A model generated the notes under the pieces. It saw nothing but the letters and a program-made list of their open reading frames with translations, made no database searches and was not told the DNA's origin. The position numbers and the translations under genes are program-made. A stretch of 64,000 bases of DNA, taken from Podochytrium sp. JEL0797. Its lineage: Eukaryota > Chytridiomycota > Chytridiomycetes > Chytridiales > Chytriomycetaceae. The stretch covers positions 1 through 64,000 of the forward strand of contig JADGJG010000002.1 of assembly GCA_027596195.1 (NCBI GenBank), given 5' to 3'. Below, in pieces: positions 53,617 to 64,000 of the stretch. Each line of letters opens with the position of its first letter. The stretch's first letter is position 1.

Positions 53617-53769
53617 TATTTTGAATAAATGTGATAATTAAGTGTCTTGAACAATTTGGAATATTTCCACGGGCAAGCGCTGGCAGTGGGTGGGTTGCTG
53701 TGGGTAAGTTGTGGACAGGGCGTGGAAAATGGAGATCCAGTTTGTCTTTTTTTTCCATCAACCGAAACG

Positions 53770-53874
53770 ATGCCCGAGCAGAAGCAGTTGAGTTCCCATG
53801 GCGACTCCTCCTCCCCAGGCAGCAATACTAACTCCGATCTCGTTGAACAGACAATGGGGAGACGATGTCTCTGA
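53770..53874 (+). promoter_or_regulatory. Upstream open reading frame overlapping the eIF3g start
   Basis: An ATG at 53770 opens a 34-codon frame (MPEQKQLSSHGDSSS...) that runs past the presumed eIF3g start at 53798 in another frame and stops at 53872-53874. It could reduce translation of eIF3g by leaky-scanning competition. This assumes the mRNA begins upstream of 53770. Confidence 0.45.
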
Positions 53875-54959
53875 GGCTGGTACGCAGTCCTCGGCTTTTC
53901 CTCACTTCACCATATTAAACCTCCTTCTGTTTGAACAGACGATATGTACCCGAAAGTAATCATGAACGAGGACGGAACCAAGACGGTGATCGACATTAGA
54001 ATCAACGACGACGGCAAGAAAGTCAGAGTATGTACCACATCGAAAACCCCCCTGGGAAACGACTGACCTCGCGATGTGAATCCCCAGGTCACGACCCGCA
54101 TCCGTACCAAGACGGTCAAATCGCAGGTGAACCCGTCGATTGCCAGAAGAAGAAACCTGCGCAAATTCGGAGACTGTTCGGGCCTCAAGGCCGGTCCCGA
54201 CACGGACTCCACCTCCTTTGGTGAAATCGTGCACCTCAAATTGTCTGCCTCTGCCAAAGCCTCAGAACTCGATGCCCCGAACATGGAAGAAGTCAAACAA
54301 AAGGCCAAGCTCGCGAGTGCCAAAATCTCGTGCAGAATCTGTAAGGGAGACCATTTCACGGCCAAGTGTCCGTTCAAGGATTCGCACCAGCCTTTGTTGG
54401 CGGGTATGGGGGAGAGTGGCGCAAGAGGAGGTAACGATCCTGTTGTGTTTTTTTTGGAGGGGGTTTCAACGCCATCTCATGCCTGGAACCGCAGGAGAAA
54501 CTCTTGCCGAACTCAGCAAATCCAAGGATGCTCCTTCGGCTGGTGGACCTGCCAAATACGTTCCTCCCGGCATGCGTGGCGGAGACGGCGCTGCACGCCA
54601 GGGTGAGAGAATGGGAGGAGACAGGGACCGCGATGATCTGCCCACTGTCCGCATTTCCAACTTGTCTGAGGAGACGACTGAGAGCGATGTCAGGGAGTTG
54701 ATTGCACGGTTCGGACACACGGCTCGTGTGGTGAGTGAATATTTTGTTTTTTAAATGTTTCCTTATCCGATTGCTGATTCTTCCAACTCCAATCCAGTTT
54801 GTCGCGTGTGACAGAGACACGGGTATCTGCAAGGGTTTCGGATACGTTACCTACTACGACAAGTTTGACGCCGAGAGATGTATTGCTACGTTGAACGGAT
54901 ACGGTTACGACAACTTGATTTTGAGTGCCGAAATGGCTGTCAACAAGAAGAGAGCGTGA
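53798..54959 (+). CDS. TIF35: Translation initiation factor eIF3 subunit G
   Basis: RNA-binding subunit of eIF3, acting in 40S scanning and recycling. Exons 53798-53879, 53939-54027, 54088-54430, 54495-54730 and 54798-54959 give about 303 aa. The N-terminal eIF3g domain contains WGDDVSEADDMYPK and RRRNLRKFGDC. A CCHC-type zinc knuckle, CRICKGDHFTAKCP, follows near residue 145. A Gly/Arg-rich linker leads to a C-terminal RRM with RNP2 VRISNLS and RNP1 KGFGYVTY. The start at 53798 was chosen because only that frame gives the conserved WGDD block; the ATG at 53770 is out of frame with it. Confidence 0.9.
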
Positions 54960-55104
54960 GGGACTCATGCAGGATTGAAGTCAAAAGTCCATAGCGACGC
55001 AATAAAAGACTCGTTTGTTTTCAACCAAGATGTGTTCTTTCAAATCGATTCAGAATATTGTAGATTCTGTTTATTCTGATTGTTATGCGCAGTCTTTGTT
55101 TTGA

Positions 55105-55828
55105 TCACCCTGAGGCCGTGAGTTTGTCAGCAACCCAAAGGGTCATGACCTCATCTTTGGCAACGAGTTTCCTCTCCTCCCATCCTCTCATTTTGTAAAG
55201 CACTGATACAAACAGTCGCGGCTCACGCACTCCCTCAATCCCACCAACACCAACTCCTTCATTCTCAGCCTCCAGCAGCCACTTTTCCACAACACTCCTC
55301 AGCCTCGACAACAGCGTCTTGGGCACATATGCTGATACCCATGTGAATTGTGTCGGAATGCATTCCCAGAGCGTAAAATCCTCCAACAGAAACGTACACA
55401 GGTGCGAGACTCCCTCGGCTTCCGCAAGAGCCACAGCCTCGGCAATCGTGGACGGCGAAAAGTCAACTCCCGTGCCTCTGATGCCGTGATGTTTCGCCAT
55501 ATGGATCACGAATCTCCCGTCCCCGCATCTTTGGGTGATAAGAAATCGCAGTTGAGTGATACAGAAACTGCAGCCATCTTTTCTTTCGCCAAAGTACAAA
55601 GAGCAGTGTGTGATAGAGTAAGTATTGTCACCCCAAGTCCAGGAACGACACCTGCGCCAGCGAGTCCTGTGTGCCCATCAAACTATGCCGAGTTGATCCG
55701 AGCAAGGCCGCCACTGCCGAGAGGGTCGAAGGCGACGAGTAGTAGAGGTTGAAGGTGGTGTTTCCAAACTCTTCGGCACAGTTGGCAAACGGGAAGTCGT
55801 CGTTGTCTGAGAATTCGTGGTCCGACAT
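55105..55828 (-). CDS. Small class I SAM-dependent methyltransferase
   Basis: Two exons (55632-55828 and 55105-55528) join across the SAM-binding motif to give FLDLGCGDGRFVIHMAKHHG, and about 206 aa in all. The acidic post-I residue is in GTGVDFS, and LLEDFTLWE marks motif II. The acidic N-terminus (SDNDDFPFANCAEEFGNTTFNLYY) is followed by a Thr/Ser stretch. The substrate is unknown. A METTL/UbiE-like small-molecule or protein methyltransferase are both possible. The frame intron sits exactly inside motif I, which supports the model. It is divergent from the EFM7-like pair, sharing an 80 bp promoter. Confidence 0.7.
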
Positions 55829-55911
55829 TGGGATGTTTTTTGTTTTTTTCTTTTCTCCGCATCTCCACCACCTCTCTCTCTTTTCAAACGATCATAACAA
55901 ACGACCGCGAA

Positions 55912-56715
55912 ATGCCAAAGACCGAAACTTCGTCCGACTCGGACGATGATTTCACCTTCAATGCAGACATGTTTGTGGAACCGGAGGGTTTCCGTCCCAA
56001 GACTCCAGAAGTGGTCGAGCAGCCATATGGTCGCGATTTGATCCACGTTCAGCCCGGCTCCCCTGCCACCCTCACTATCCAAATGATTGGTGAACGCCAC
56101 TCTCTCTGGGCACACAAGATATGGAATGCAGGTGTGGTCCTCGCTCGGCACATGGACGCACAAAAACACCTTGTGCAAGGAAAGAGAGTCCTCGAACTCG
56201 GCTGTGCCGCGGCCCTCCCTTCGTTGATGAGCTCCTTGAACGGCGCCGAATGCGTGGTGGCCACGGATTATCCCGATCCGCATCTGATTCGCACGATTGA
56301 ACGCAACTGTGCAACCAACTGCCCAGAACAGTTTGAACGCGGTGCCATCAAAGCTTTGGGGTACCAGTGGGGTCAGGATTTGACGCCCGTGTTGAACGCG
56401 TTGCCCGACCAAACGCGCAAATTTGACGTGGTCCATCTCGCCGATGTGGTTCCCGTCTTTTTTACGGAGCATCGGAATCTGCTCAAATCGTGCGACTTGG
56501 CCATGACACAAGATGCTGTTGCGTATGTGTACTTCACGAGTCATGTTGTCAAGTTTGCCGAACGGGATTTCAGCTTTTTTCGAGTCGCGGAGGAAGAGTT
56601 TGGTTTCGCGAGTGAGCGATTGCCTGATGTCAAGGCGAGTGCTATGTTTCCGGAGGATGTTGGAGACTTGAGCGTTCGAGAAACGGTCTGTTGCTTCAAG
56701 ATGTGGCGGAAATAA
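55912..56715 (+). CDS. EFM7: EFM7-like protein methyltransferase (family 16), copy 1
   Basis: Single exon, 267 aa. It has the family N-terminus FVEPEGFRPKTP and ERHSLWAHKIWNAG. SAM motif I is VLELGCAAALPSL and the post-I Asp is in VATDYPDPHLIRTIERN. Yeast EFM7/NNT1 methylates the N-terminus and a nearby lysine of translation factor eEF1A; that activity is inferred. This copy reads HLADVVPVFFTEHRNLL where copy 2 has FQADLIFNHTEHRNLL, so the DLIFNH block after motif II has changed. It may have altered substrate choice or be losing function. The start was set at the first ATG of the conserved region. Confidence 0.75.
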   Translation: MPKTETSSDSDDDFTFNADMFVEPEGFRPKTPEVVEQPYGRDLIHVQPGSPATLTIQMIGERHSLWAHKIWNAGVVLARHMDAQKHLVQGKRVLELGCAAALPSLMSSLNGAECVVATDYPDPHLIRTIERNCATNCPEQFERGAIKALGYQWGQDLTPVLNALPDQTRKFDVVHLADVVPVFFTEHRNLLKSCDLAMTQDAVAYVYFTSHVVKFAERDFSFFRVAEEEFGFASERLPDVKASAMFPEDVGDLSVRETVCCFKMWRK

Positions 56716-56878
56716 ATTGGTTTTAATGTGGAAACTTTTACTCAGACGCCTTGATTGCCATTATTTGAGTAAATCAAGGATCTTTCCATTCTGAGGGATT
56801 ATGGTTGGGATTATGGAATTCGAAACAGGCAAGCTCGAGGAGATGCAAATTGTTTTTGTTTTTTTTCGCGCAATATCG

Positions 56879-57700
56879 ATGACCTCCAACAGCGAACCTG
56901 CCTCTCCTGCTGGAGATTCCGATTCTGAGTTTTCCTTCAACGGCGACATGTTCGCAGAACCGGAGGGTTTCCGTCCAGCAACACCTGACCCAACGCAAGA
57001 AGAGTTTGCGCGTGACCCACTCTGCGTGCAACCCGGCACTCCTTCCTCTCTCCGCCTCGAAATGATGGGCGAACGGCACTCGCTGTGGGCTCACCGCATT
57101 TGGAATGGCGGCGTTGCGCTTGCCACATACGTTGATGCAAACAAGAGCATCGTGAAGGGAAAGAGAGTTCTCGAGCTCGGATGCGCTGCCGCACTTCCAT
57201 CCATGATCAGCGCAATCAACGAGGCCGAGATTGTGGTGGCCACAGACTACCCGGACCCGAACCTGATTCGCACAATCACAAAGAATTTGGAGGAAAACTG
57301 TCCCAACCAAGTTGCCGCCGGAACCTTGAAACTCGTGCCGCACCAGTGGGGTCAAGAGATGCAAGACGTAATGGGTGCTTTGCCCGATGCTTCGCGAAAG
57401 TTTGACGTCATTTTCCAAGCTGATTTGATCTTCAACCACACGGAGCACCGAAATCTGCTGAAGACGTGCAAAGCCGCGTTGGAACCGAAATCGGGGGTCA
57501 TGTTTGTGTATTTCAGTAGCCATGTTGTCAAGTGGGAGCACAAGGATCTCAAGTTTTTCGAGATTGCGCAAGAGACCGAATTTGGGTTTGAGGTGGAGGA
57601 ATTTGATGCTGTCCGAGCTACGGCAATGTTTCCTGATGATGTGGGAGATATCAACGTACGAGAAACGGTGCACTGTTATCGAATGTGGTTGAAGAAATAA
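56879..57700 (+). CDS. EFM7: EFM7-like protein methyltransferase (family 16), copy 2
   Basis: Single exon, 273 aa, tandem duplicate of the preceding gene, whose stop lies about 160 bp upstream. It keeps the canonical blocks FAEPEGFRPATP, ERHSLWAHRIWNGG, VLELGCAAALPSM, ATDYPDPNLIRTI, QADLIFNHTEHRNLL and VYFSSHVVKWEHKDLKFF. It is therefore the better candidate for the conserved eEF1A methyltransferase. The ATG at 56879 aligns with copy 1's start. An in-frame ATG at 56801 would add 26 unrelated residues. Confidence 0.8.
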   Translation: MTSNSEPASPAGDSDSEFSFNGDMFAEPEGFRPATPDPTQEEFARDPLCVQPGTPSSLRLEMMGERHSLWAHRIWNGGVALATYVDANKSIVKGKRVLELGCAAALPSMISAINEAEIVVATDYPDPNLIRTITKNLEENCPNQVAAGTLKLVPHQWGQEMQDVMGALPDASRKFDVIFQADLIFNHTEHRNLLKTCKAALEPKSGVMFVYFSSHVVKWEHKDLKFFEIAQETEFGFEVEEFDAVRATAMFPDDVGDINVRETVHCYRMWLKK

Positions 57701-57735
57701 ATTCGTTTTAAATCAGCAAGCAATTTATCGGCAAT

Positions 57736-59289
57736 TTATTGGTACGATCGCGATATTCGGCTGTTGATGGGAGGAGACGCGCCGTTTGGTGCTCTGGCGT
57801 CCGAAGGAAATCCTGCCTTCGCACCAAATAAATAATCATGATAAGTCATGGAGTCGCATCTCGGCCCCCTCAAATGCGCAACGTTAGTGGTCGCAGAAAT
57901 CAGTGGGAAACTCGACGTTGGACGATGGTACCGATCCCTGCGAGTGGAGCCAACAGAAGAAGACGAGCTGGGGCGCAACGGCTCATATGGCGGTACCGCA
58001 TGGAGGGATAGTAAACCCAAATCTATTTGCGCTTGTCTAATATTGGACTGCGATTTCGCCATATCAGTGACAGTTTTGGTTTTCTTTTCTGTAGTGGAGA
58101 GCAAGAATCGCCGCATGGACGGCGTCATGGGTCGAATCGCGCCACAGTCTTCTTTCACGAGGTACCCAGTGCTCATGAGGGATTTTTGAAGCAGTTGATC
58201 TTTTAGATTGAAGCCCGGGGAAAGGTTGTTGCCGGTGGAAGTTGTATAAATTGTCGCAAACGTTGGCGGGGAATGTTCGACAATCTTAGGGGCTGCTGAA
58301 ACGGGACGCAGAGACCGTTCGAGTGATTCCATGCTTTCTCTTCGCTGTTGCTGAGGTGTGGGCCTTGTAATGGATGAAGGCGGTCTTGGGAAGGAACGAC
58401 TCAGGCCTGCAGAGGAAGCGCGTGAAGCGCGAGGGTCAAGATATTGTTTCCACGACGATTCTTCCTGTCCAGTCTCTTCTTTGAGCTCATGCATAGGAAG
58501 TTCTTGGAATGAAACTGACGCAGCGGTTTTGGGGCGGAGTGGGCGGGAATATCTTGGCGGTTGCTGGCCCTCATCCGAAGAGCCCCCCTCGTCCTCCCCA
58601 ATTTCATATTTATGCTGGAGTAGATTCTTCGCGTGTTGCCTCTGATGTTTCAACAACCTCGCATCAACAGAGAGTCCCATCACTTCTCGCTCTCCTTCAT
58701 CAACTTGGGCCGCATCTTCGTCAATGGCCCTCCTTCCCGACGGCACGGAATACACAGCCTCAGCGGGGCTCATCAAACCGTTTACCTCTTCTTCCTCCCC
58801 CCACGCGCAAATCTTCAAGTCAGAGATTCCCACACACGGCTTCTGAGGACGAAGCGAAACGACAAATTCGACCACCTCGACATCTTGAGCATCAGAATCA
58901 CTCGTTTGATCGCTATCTGAAGTACTTGATGTGATATGGTTCGTGCGGCGCCGAACTGTAGCAGACGCGACGCGTTGGATTCGCTGATTTTGCCCCATCT
59001 CTGGCGTTGCAGTCGTTGAACGAACGTACTTCTCGCTATTCTTGCCGCTTTTGGGCCGTTCCAAAAGCCCCATCGGACTAACAGACATGTTGGGGCTATA
59101 TTTTCTGAGATTTCTGGGGGGTGGTGGTGTGCCGGCCTGGCTTTCGCGTCGAGTCGCGTCAGCTTCACGGATTTGGCGTTGCAATTTGGCGGTTTGGATC
59201 GCGGAGGGGATTGGTTTTTTTGAGTTGGTGTGAGAGGTGGGGAGGGAGGAGGAGGGAATCGTGGCGGCTGATAGGTTGAGGATTTTCAT
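57736..59289 (-). CDS. Unknown Ser/Arg-rich, mostly disordered protein
   Basis: Single exon, about 517 aa from the first in-frame ATG (59289). I do not recognise it. It opens with MKILNLSAATIPSS and is rich in Ser, Arg, Gln and Pro, with acidic and basic patches. A short predicted helical stretch, LSVDARLLKHQRQHAKNLLQ, occurs near residue 210. The C-terminus carries MTYHDYLFGAKAGFPSDARA and ends in SRISRSYQ. No membrane span or signal peptide is seen. A cytoskeletal or flagellar accessory protein is conceivable but unsupported. Its 3' end is about 35 bp from that of EFM7 copy 2. Confidence 0.6.
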   Translation of the reverse strand: MKILNLSAATIPSSSLPTSHTNSKKPIPSAIQTAKLQRQIREADATRRESQAGTPPPPRNLRKYSPNMSVSPMGLLERPKSGKNSEKYVRSTTATPEMGQNQRIQRVASATVRRRTNHITSSTSDSDQTSDSDAQDVEVVEFVVSLRPQKPCVGISDLKICAWGEEEEVNGLMSPAEAVYSVPSGRRAIDEDAAQVDEGEREVMGLSVDARLLKHQRQHAKNLLQHKYEIGEDEGGSSDEGQQPPRYSRPLRPKTAASVSFQELPMHELKEETGQEESSWKQYLDPRASRASSAGLSRSFPRPPSSITRPTPQQQRRESMESLERSLRPVSAAPKIVEHSPPTFATIYTTSTGNNLSPGFNLKDQLLQKSLMSTGYLVKEDCGAIRPMTPSMRRFLLSTTEKKTKTVTDMAKSQSNIRQAQIDLGLLSLHAVPPYEPLRPSSSSSVGSTRRDRYHRPTSSFPLISATTNVAHLRGPRCDSMTYHDYLFGAKAGFPSDARAPNGASPPINSRISRSYQ

Positions 59290-59376
59290 GTCGATCGAGC
59301 CACAAAGATTTACACGCAGAAGGGGAACACAACATTCCCTCCGCAAATAAATAACGCTTTATTTTTCATTTAAGAA

Positions 59377-59973
59377 TCAGAAGTTCAAAAGTTGAGCAAC
59401 CAGGAATGCAACTCCAACAACAGCAGCAACAGAAGCATCAGAAGAAGCAGTAGCTGATGTCGATGCTGATGCTGATGCCGAAGCAGAAACAGAAACAGAA
59501 GCAGAAGCAGAAGCAGAGGGAGAAGAAGAAGTAGCGATCGAAGAAGTCGCGTTCGCCGATCCGCACGTTCCCGTCAACAAATAAGGCATCACGGGCGTCC
59601 ACGGAACAACACACTTTAATCCATTCGCGCAAACAGCGGTGTTGTTTCCGTAGTAATTCTGATTACAAACTCCGCCGGAAACGGAAGTCTTGACGGTACA
59701 CGCACCCGACTCGCAGTCCAAGTTGGCTTGGCATGAGGTGCTGGAGTTGCAGGCGGCTCCGATAGCAGCTCCCGTCGGGTGGCAGACACCGCCGTTGGTG
59801 GTGGGAGTGATGATAGCGGCGCCAGAGGCATCTTGGCATTGGAAACTGGCATCGCATTCGGAAACTGAGTTGGCAGTTCCGCAGCTGGTGCCGTCGCCAT
59901 TGAGGAGCGTTGACTCGGCGGCAAGAACAGCGGAAGAGGTTGAAATAGCGAGGATCGTAAAAATGGAGAGCAT
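59377..59973 (-). CDS. Secreted Cys-rich, Ser/Ala-rich protein with GPI-anchor-type tail
   Basis: Single exon, 198 aa. A signal peptide (MLSIFTILAISTSSAVLAAE) is followed by a region with about 12 Cys residues (TSCGTANSVSECDASFQC, SSTSCQANLDCESGACTVK, GLKCVVPW), a pattern like fungal surface or carbohydrate-binding modules. Next come repeated Ser-Ala dipeptides (about residues 150-175). The C-terminal hydrophobic segment (VAAVVGVAFLVAQLLNF) is typical of GPI attachment. Function is unknown, and a wall or adhesion protein is likely. The Ser-Ala region is encoded by 6-bp-type repeats and may vary in length. Confidence 0.75.
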   Translation of the reverse strand: MLSIFTILAISTSSAVLAAESTLLNGDGTSCGTANSVSECDASFQCQDASGAAIITPTTNGGVCHPTGAAIGAACNSSTSCQANLDCESGACTVKTSVSGGVCNQNYYGNNTAVCANGLKCVVPWTPVMPYLLTGTCGSANATSSIATSSSPSASASASVSVSASASASASTSATASSDASVAAVVGVAFLVAQLLNF

Positions 59974-60068
59974 GCTGTTTTTTTGGAGAGTTTGACTGGA
60001 GAAGGTTTTCGCCAGGGCAAATCGAACCCCTGTGAGCTTGTCGCCGCAGACCGCAATTTATTTCAAAT

Positions 60069-63000
60069 TCATCCTTTGATTGATGCAAGAAGGCGAAGAG
60101 TAACGCACTGGTCAAGCCCCAAATATCCATCACTACAAACACGCACCATCAAATCCATTGGCCCCGGGTTCATTGGAACACTAAACTTCATGGAACACCT
60201 CAACTCGCCCCGACTCGATCCACCACCCCCACTCGCCGACACCCGCTTCAAAGCAACCACCTCATCCGTCCGCTCGTTCCCAAGAACCACAAACCACCCT
60301 TCATACTGCGCCTTGGGGAACTTCGGACAATGCATCCGCAACTCCTTGCTCCCACTCGAATGCGGGGGCATCCGGTTGCGTCTCAATTGAATCCGCGCCT
60401 CGTATTCCTTCCCGCAATCCACCTCCCACACGCCATTCTTGGGGTTCCCACCCTGCACAAACACAGTCGCTTCCATAACGGGTAATCCGGCAACCACACC
60501 CGCAATCGCCTGCGCGTGATCAGCCCTCACCCCAGGCAGCGTCGAGAAAAGCCTCACAACTTCCATATCCTTCATCCTACACAAATCCAGCAACCCTATA
60601 ACCGGTTTCCCCTTCACATGCGTCTTCAACGCCTCCACATTCTCCTCCGTCACATTTGGAAGCGTCAACAAACTCGAATCTGAAGGCCACCGCGCCTGCT
60701 TGATGGCCTGCATCATACGAATGACTCCCAAACAAGTCCCCAACAACCCCTTATCCGCCGCAACATCCACCATCGCCTGCATCACACGCACACTCTGATC
60801 CAACACCGAAGTCGTATCCGTACTGTAATCCGAACACGGCAACGCCTTCACACGCGTCAAATGCGCTTGGAGGAGCAAAAACGTTTTCACGTGCGGGTCT
60901 TCGAATCCCAAATTCTCGGGAACTCCGCCAAAAAGGTCCATCCCTTCTTTCCAGTAAATCACTACGGGGACGGGAACGCTGTCTTCGAGGGTTTGGTTCA
61001 TTTTGTCTTCATCGTGGCGAACGGGGAGTTGGTCAAATTCGGGCACGTCTGAGAGGATGCGGAGCATGTGGCAAAAGTCGCCGTCGGGGCGTTCGCCCTT
61101 GTCCGTGTTTCCGACGGGGGAGTAGTCCTTTGTAAGGCGGCGCATGATGAGACCAACGGTTCGGTAGGACAGGTAGTAGTAGGAGGCGATTTTCCCGTAC
61201 ACGGTTGGTTTGACAAAGAATCCTTGATCGATTTCCGTGCAGAACGCATCTGAGAGTTGGTTGAACGTGGTCTCGATCATCTTGGAGAGGTACACGTTGA
61301 TTCCCTCGGGAGTGGTCTCCTCGACTCCGTAATACGACGGATTCTACAAGTTTCAATCGAATCATGGTTAACGCATTCCAACAATCAGAAGAAAAAAAAA
61401 CAATCTCACCATCTGCAACCGCCTATAAAAATACGTCCACGTCAAATAATCAATCGCATCCTGCATCGACTTGATCGTCCCCGCCACAATCTCCGCATTC
61501 ATATGATCGTGAATGCAATTGTGCAAACTGCTCTCCACAGGGAACGGCTCATGCAAAAACTTTTTGTAAAAGTTTTTCTTGGTGTCTTGTACGAGCACTC
61601 GGGCCACACCAGAATCGTCAAACTGCGGTCTCCCCGCGCGTCCCATCATTTGCAACACATCCGTAATCGGCATGTCAACATACCCCTTCGTCTTGGCATC
61701 GTAAAACTCAGTCCCCTTAATGACAACCAAATGCGCCGGGTAATTGACCCCCCACGCGAGCGTGCTCGTGGCAATCAGGATCTGAATTTTCCCATTCACA
61801 AACAGTTCTTCGCTGAGTCGTCGGTCCGTGTCCACGAGTCCGGCGTGGTGCAACCCGATCCCGAATTGGAGCGAGAGCTTGAGACTTTGGTCCTTGACGT
61901 TTTCGACGAGGAGTTCGAGCTCGTGTTCGGGGAGGTGGAGGAATCGTTTGGGGTTGTCTTCGAGGGCGCAGTAGGCAATCAGGTCTAGGGCCGTGCGACG
62001 CGTTTGGCGACGCGAGGAGACAAAGACAATAACGGGTTTCGTTGGGGAGTGGGTCAGAATCGCAGCGTACGTTGGCTTGTTCATGGCCTGCATTCGTGGA
62101 CAATCTGGTATCCCCAAAAAACGCATCAGCAACCCCCAACCACCACCAAAAAAGCACAAAACTCACAATGCTTCCCCGCGAACCCATCAATATACACCTC
62201 CAACGGCACAGGCCTCACCGAATGCCTGAAATTAAACAACCCTTGATTCTCAATATTCAACCAATCCCCGAGATCCGTCGCATTCGCCAACGCCGTACTC
62301 AACCCCACAACCCGAATCTTTCGCTTCGTCTGCGCGCTTATATAATTCATGCGTGACACAATCACTTCCAAAATCGGGCCACGATCTCCCCCCAACAAAT
62401 GAATCTCATCGATAATCACGAGAGACACGTCCGTCACGTATTTGCGCGTTTGCCAGTTTCGACTGATTCCGTCCCACTTCTCGGGAGTCGTAATGATGAT
62501 ATCGGCGCCTTGGATCGTGTGCAAGTCCGGGGTCACGTCTCCAGTCAATTCAACGAGTTTGCGGCCCATTTGGCGAGTGAGGCGGAGCCGCCAGTCTTGC
62601 ACGCGTTCGCGCACGAGGGCTTTCATGGGTGCAATGTAGACGACTTTGGATTTGGGAAAGTCTCGGAACGCGGCCCTGAGGTGTGTGCGTTTCAATATGA
62701 ATTCTCAAACCGCACACAAAAAAAACACAAACCACAACGCCAACTCCGCAGCCACAGTCTTTCCGGACCCCGTCGGCGCCCCGACCAACGCATTATTCTG
62801 CGTCCGATACAACGTATGAAAAATCTGCGTCTGTACGGGATTGAAATACTCAAACCGTTGCAAACAAATCTCCTCCAACACGGGATTGTCCAACGCAGAA
62901 ACAGGCAACGGCTGTAAACTCAACAATTCCGTGTGAGGGGACCGTTTCATGGTTGGCAGGATGAGATGTTTGAAGGAGATTGCTTCGACCGTTTCGGAAC

Positions 63001-63997
63001 CGATCCATTTGTCGCTCATGGCGCGCACGTAGATTTGAGGGGGTAGTTCGTCGGTGGTGGAGTCGGTGCGTGGGATGGGGATTGTGAAGACGAGTTTTTG
63101 GGGTTCGAGGGACGATTTCTTGGACAAGAGAAAGTATTCCGAGTGGAGAATCTCGATGCTTTCCGAGTCTTCGACCCAGATCCAGAACGGTTCAACGGAT
63201 CCGTGAACGCGATCGTTCCAATAAAAGTCTGCCCCAAAAGATCAATACTCACGCCACAACAAAGAAATCCAAACCAACAAACCTGCAGTAATCCACAACG
63301 TAATCCGAATCACAGACTGCGTAATCGGCGCAACCTCCGTCTCCAAATACAAAGTCGGAAACTGTTCCACACACTTGGCCACACTACCCCCCATCTTCAT
63401 ATGCCGCACAACCCCCCCAATCTCCTTTACATCCATAAACCGCAACTCGTCCATCCCCATATTCGAATGATTGAGTTTCTGAATAATCTCATACGGCAAG
63501 TCAAACTGCGACAGCGGGTGTTCAAACGCCCACATTCTGCGATCCACCATCTTGCAGAGAGACAACACGACGGAGGCGGTTGGGCCCCAATTGCGGGAAA
63601 GGCAAATCTCAAACAAGGCGCGCAGGATGCGTGCCGCGTTCTGTGCCACGTACGCGCAATCCGAGACGAGTGCGAAATTCTCGAGGGATGCTCGAGAAAT
63701 GTACGCTTGCAACAGAATATTCGTCTTTCCATACGCCGTGTCCGTACCCCCCTTCACATCGCAATGACAGCTACTCCGCATCAACCCCTTCAACTCCACC
63801 ACCTCATCCTCCCTCAACTTGATATTCTCAAACTCCGTCGCCCGACTCAACATGCTCAACGCGTCCGCCTCCGTCATACTCGGCCGCATCATTTCATTAA
63901 ACACTTCAATCGTGACGCTGCGGATATAATACGAGCTCGAGATGCGACACAGGTCTTTCGGGGACAGGAACCCGTTGCGTTCGTCAAACACAATCAT
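60069..63997 (-). CDS. SLH1: SLH1/ASCC3 Ski2-like helicase (5' end beyond the window)
   Basis: Subunit of the ribosome-quality trigger/ASCC complex that splits collided ribosomes; also linked to alkylation repair in animals. Visible minus-strand exons are 63283-63997, 62736-63228, 62167-62674, 61410-62104 and 60069-61343. The upstream start lies right of 63997. It begins inside the first Sec63 domain ([16 protein letters not shown]), then the second helicase cassette: motif [10 protein letters not shown], Ia [40 protein letters not shown] winged helix and a second Sec63 domain end the protein. [12 protein letters not shown] and [12 protein letters not shown] favour ASCC3/SLH1 over BRR2. Confidence 0.88.
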
Positions 63998-64000
63998 TTG

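Noticed and set aside
1..64000. CRISPR array, bacterial operon, rRNA or transposon
   Set aside because: No direct-repeat/spacer pattern, transposase, reverse transcriptase, terminal repeats or rRNA sequence was seen. Gene structure is eukaryotic throughout.

Overview
This is a 64 kb piece of nuclear genome from a fungus. The genes are packed closely, often with under 150 bp between them, and many are split by GT-AG introns of about 50-80 bp. The gene set is fungal: PTR2-type transporter, separase, arginase, YAT-type amino-acid permease, TIF35/eIF3g, SLH1/ASCC3 and CAB2/PPCS. It also holds genes typical of flagellated lineages, namely a profilin-4 homologue and a cyclic-nucleotide-gated (HCN/CNG-like) channel. 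Together this suggests a zoosporic, chytrid-type fungus. That assignment is inferred, because no rRNA or other marker is present. CDS spans below include introns. Exon limits were placed by hand from GT/AG sites and reading phase.

Layout. 1-12.6 kb: a 5'-truncated peptide transporter, a 17-exon separase and a 12-exon prolyl oligopeptidase containing a 5-nt micro-exon. 12.9-13.8 kb: an ankyrin-repeat protein. 13.9-20.4 kb: a tandem array of five unrecognised seven-transmembrane genes (7TM-1 to 7TM-5) in two subfamilies. A truncated copy of the neighbouring APH-fold kinase gene lies between the last two. 20.4-29.2 kb: APH-fold kinase, arginase, a deletion relic of an amino-acid permease, a secreted GH5-like hydrolase, an ERCC6L2-type SNF2 ATPase and phosphopantothenate-cysteine ligase. 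29.5-32.2 kb: profilin-4 and a BAR-PH protein.

32.3-48.4 kb: eleven consecutive same-strand genes (A, B, C, D, E, H, F, G, I, J, K in genomic order), each ending in a basic helix-loop-helix domain behind a long low-complexity N-terminus. This is the most striking part of the window. Seven of the genes share a recurring short motif, roughly R-[M/L/I/V/A]-T-P-[S/A]-x-[I/L], inside otherwise unalignable disordered regions. E, F and G look like products of recombination between neighbours.

48.7-64 kb: a CNG/HCN-like channel whose pore lacks GYG, the intact amino-acid permease that is the source of the 23 kb relic, eIF3g, a small methyltransferase, a tandem pair of EFM7-like methyltransferases, a disordered unknown protein, a GPI-type secreted protein, and a 5'-truncated SLH1/ASCC3 helicase running off the right edge.

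The housekeeping genes look like ordinary, independently transcribed loci. The 7TM and bHLH arrays are young accessory regions built by local duplication. They could form a diversified sensory (7TM) and regulatory (bHLH) repertoire, but no functional link between them can be read from the sequence.
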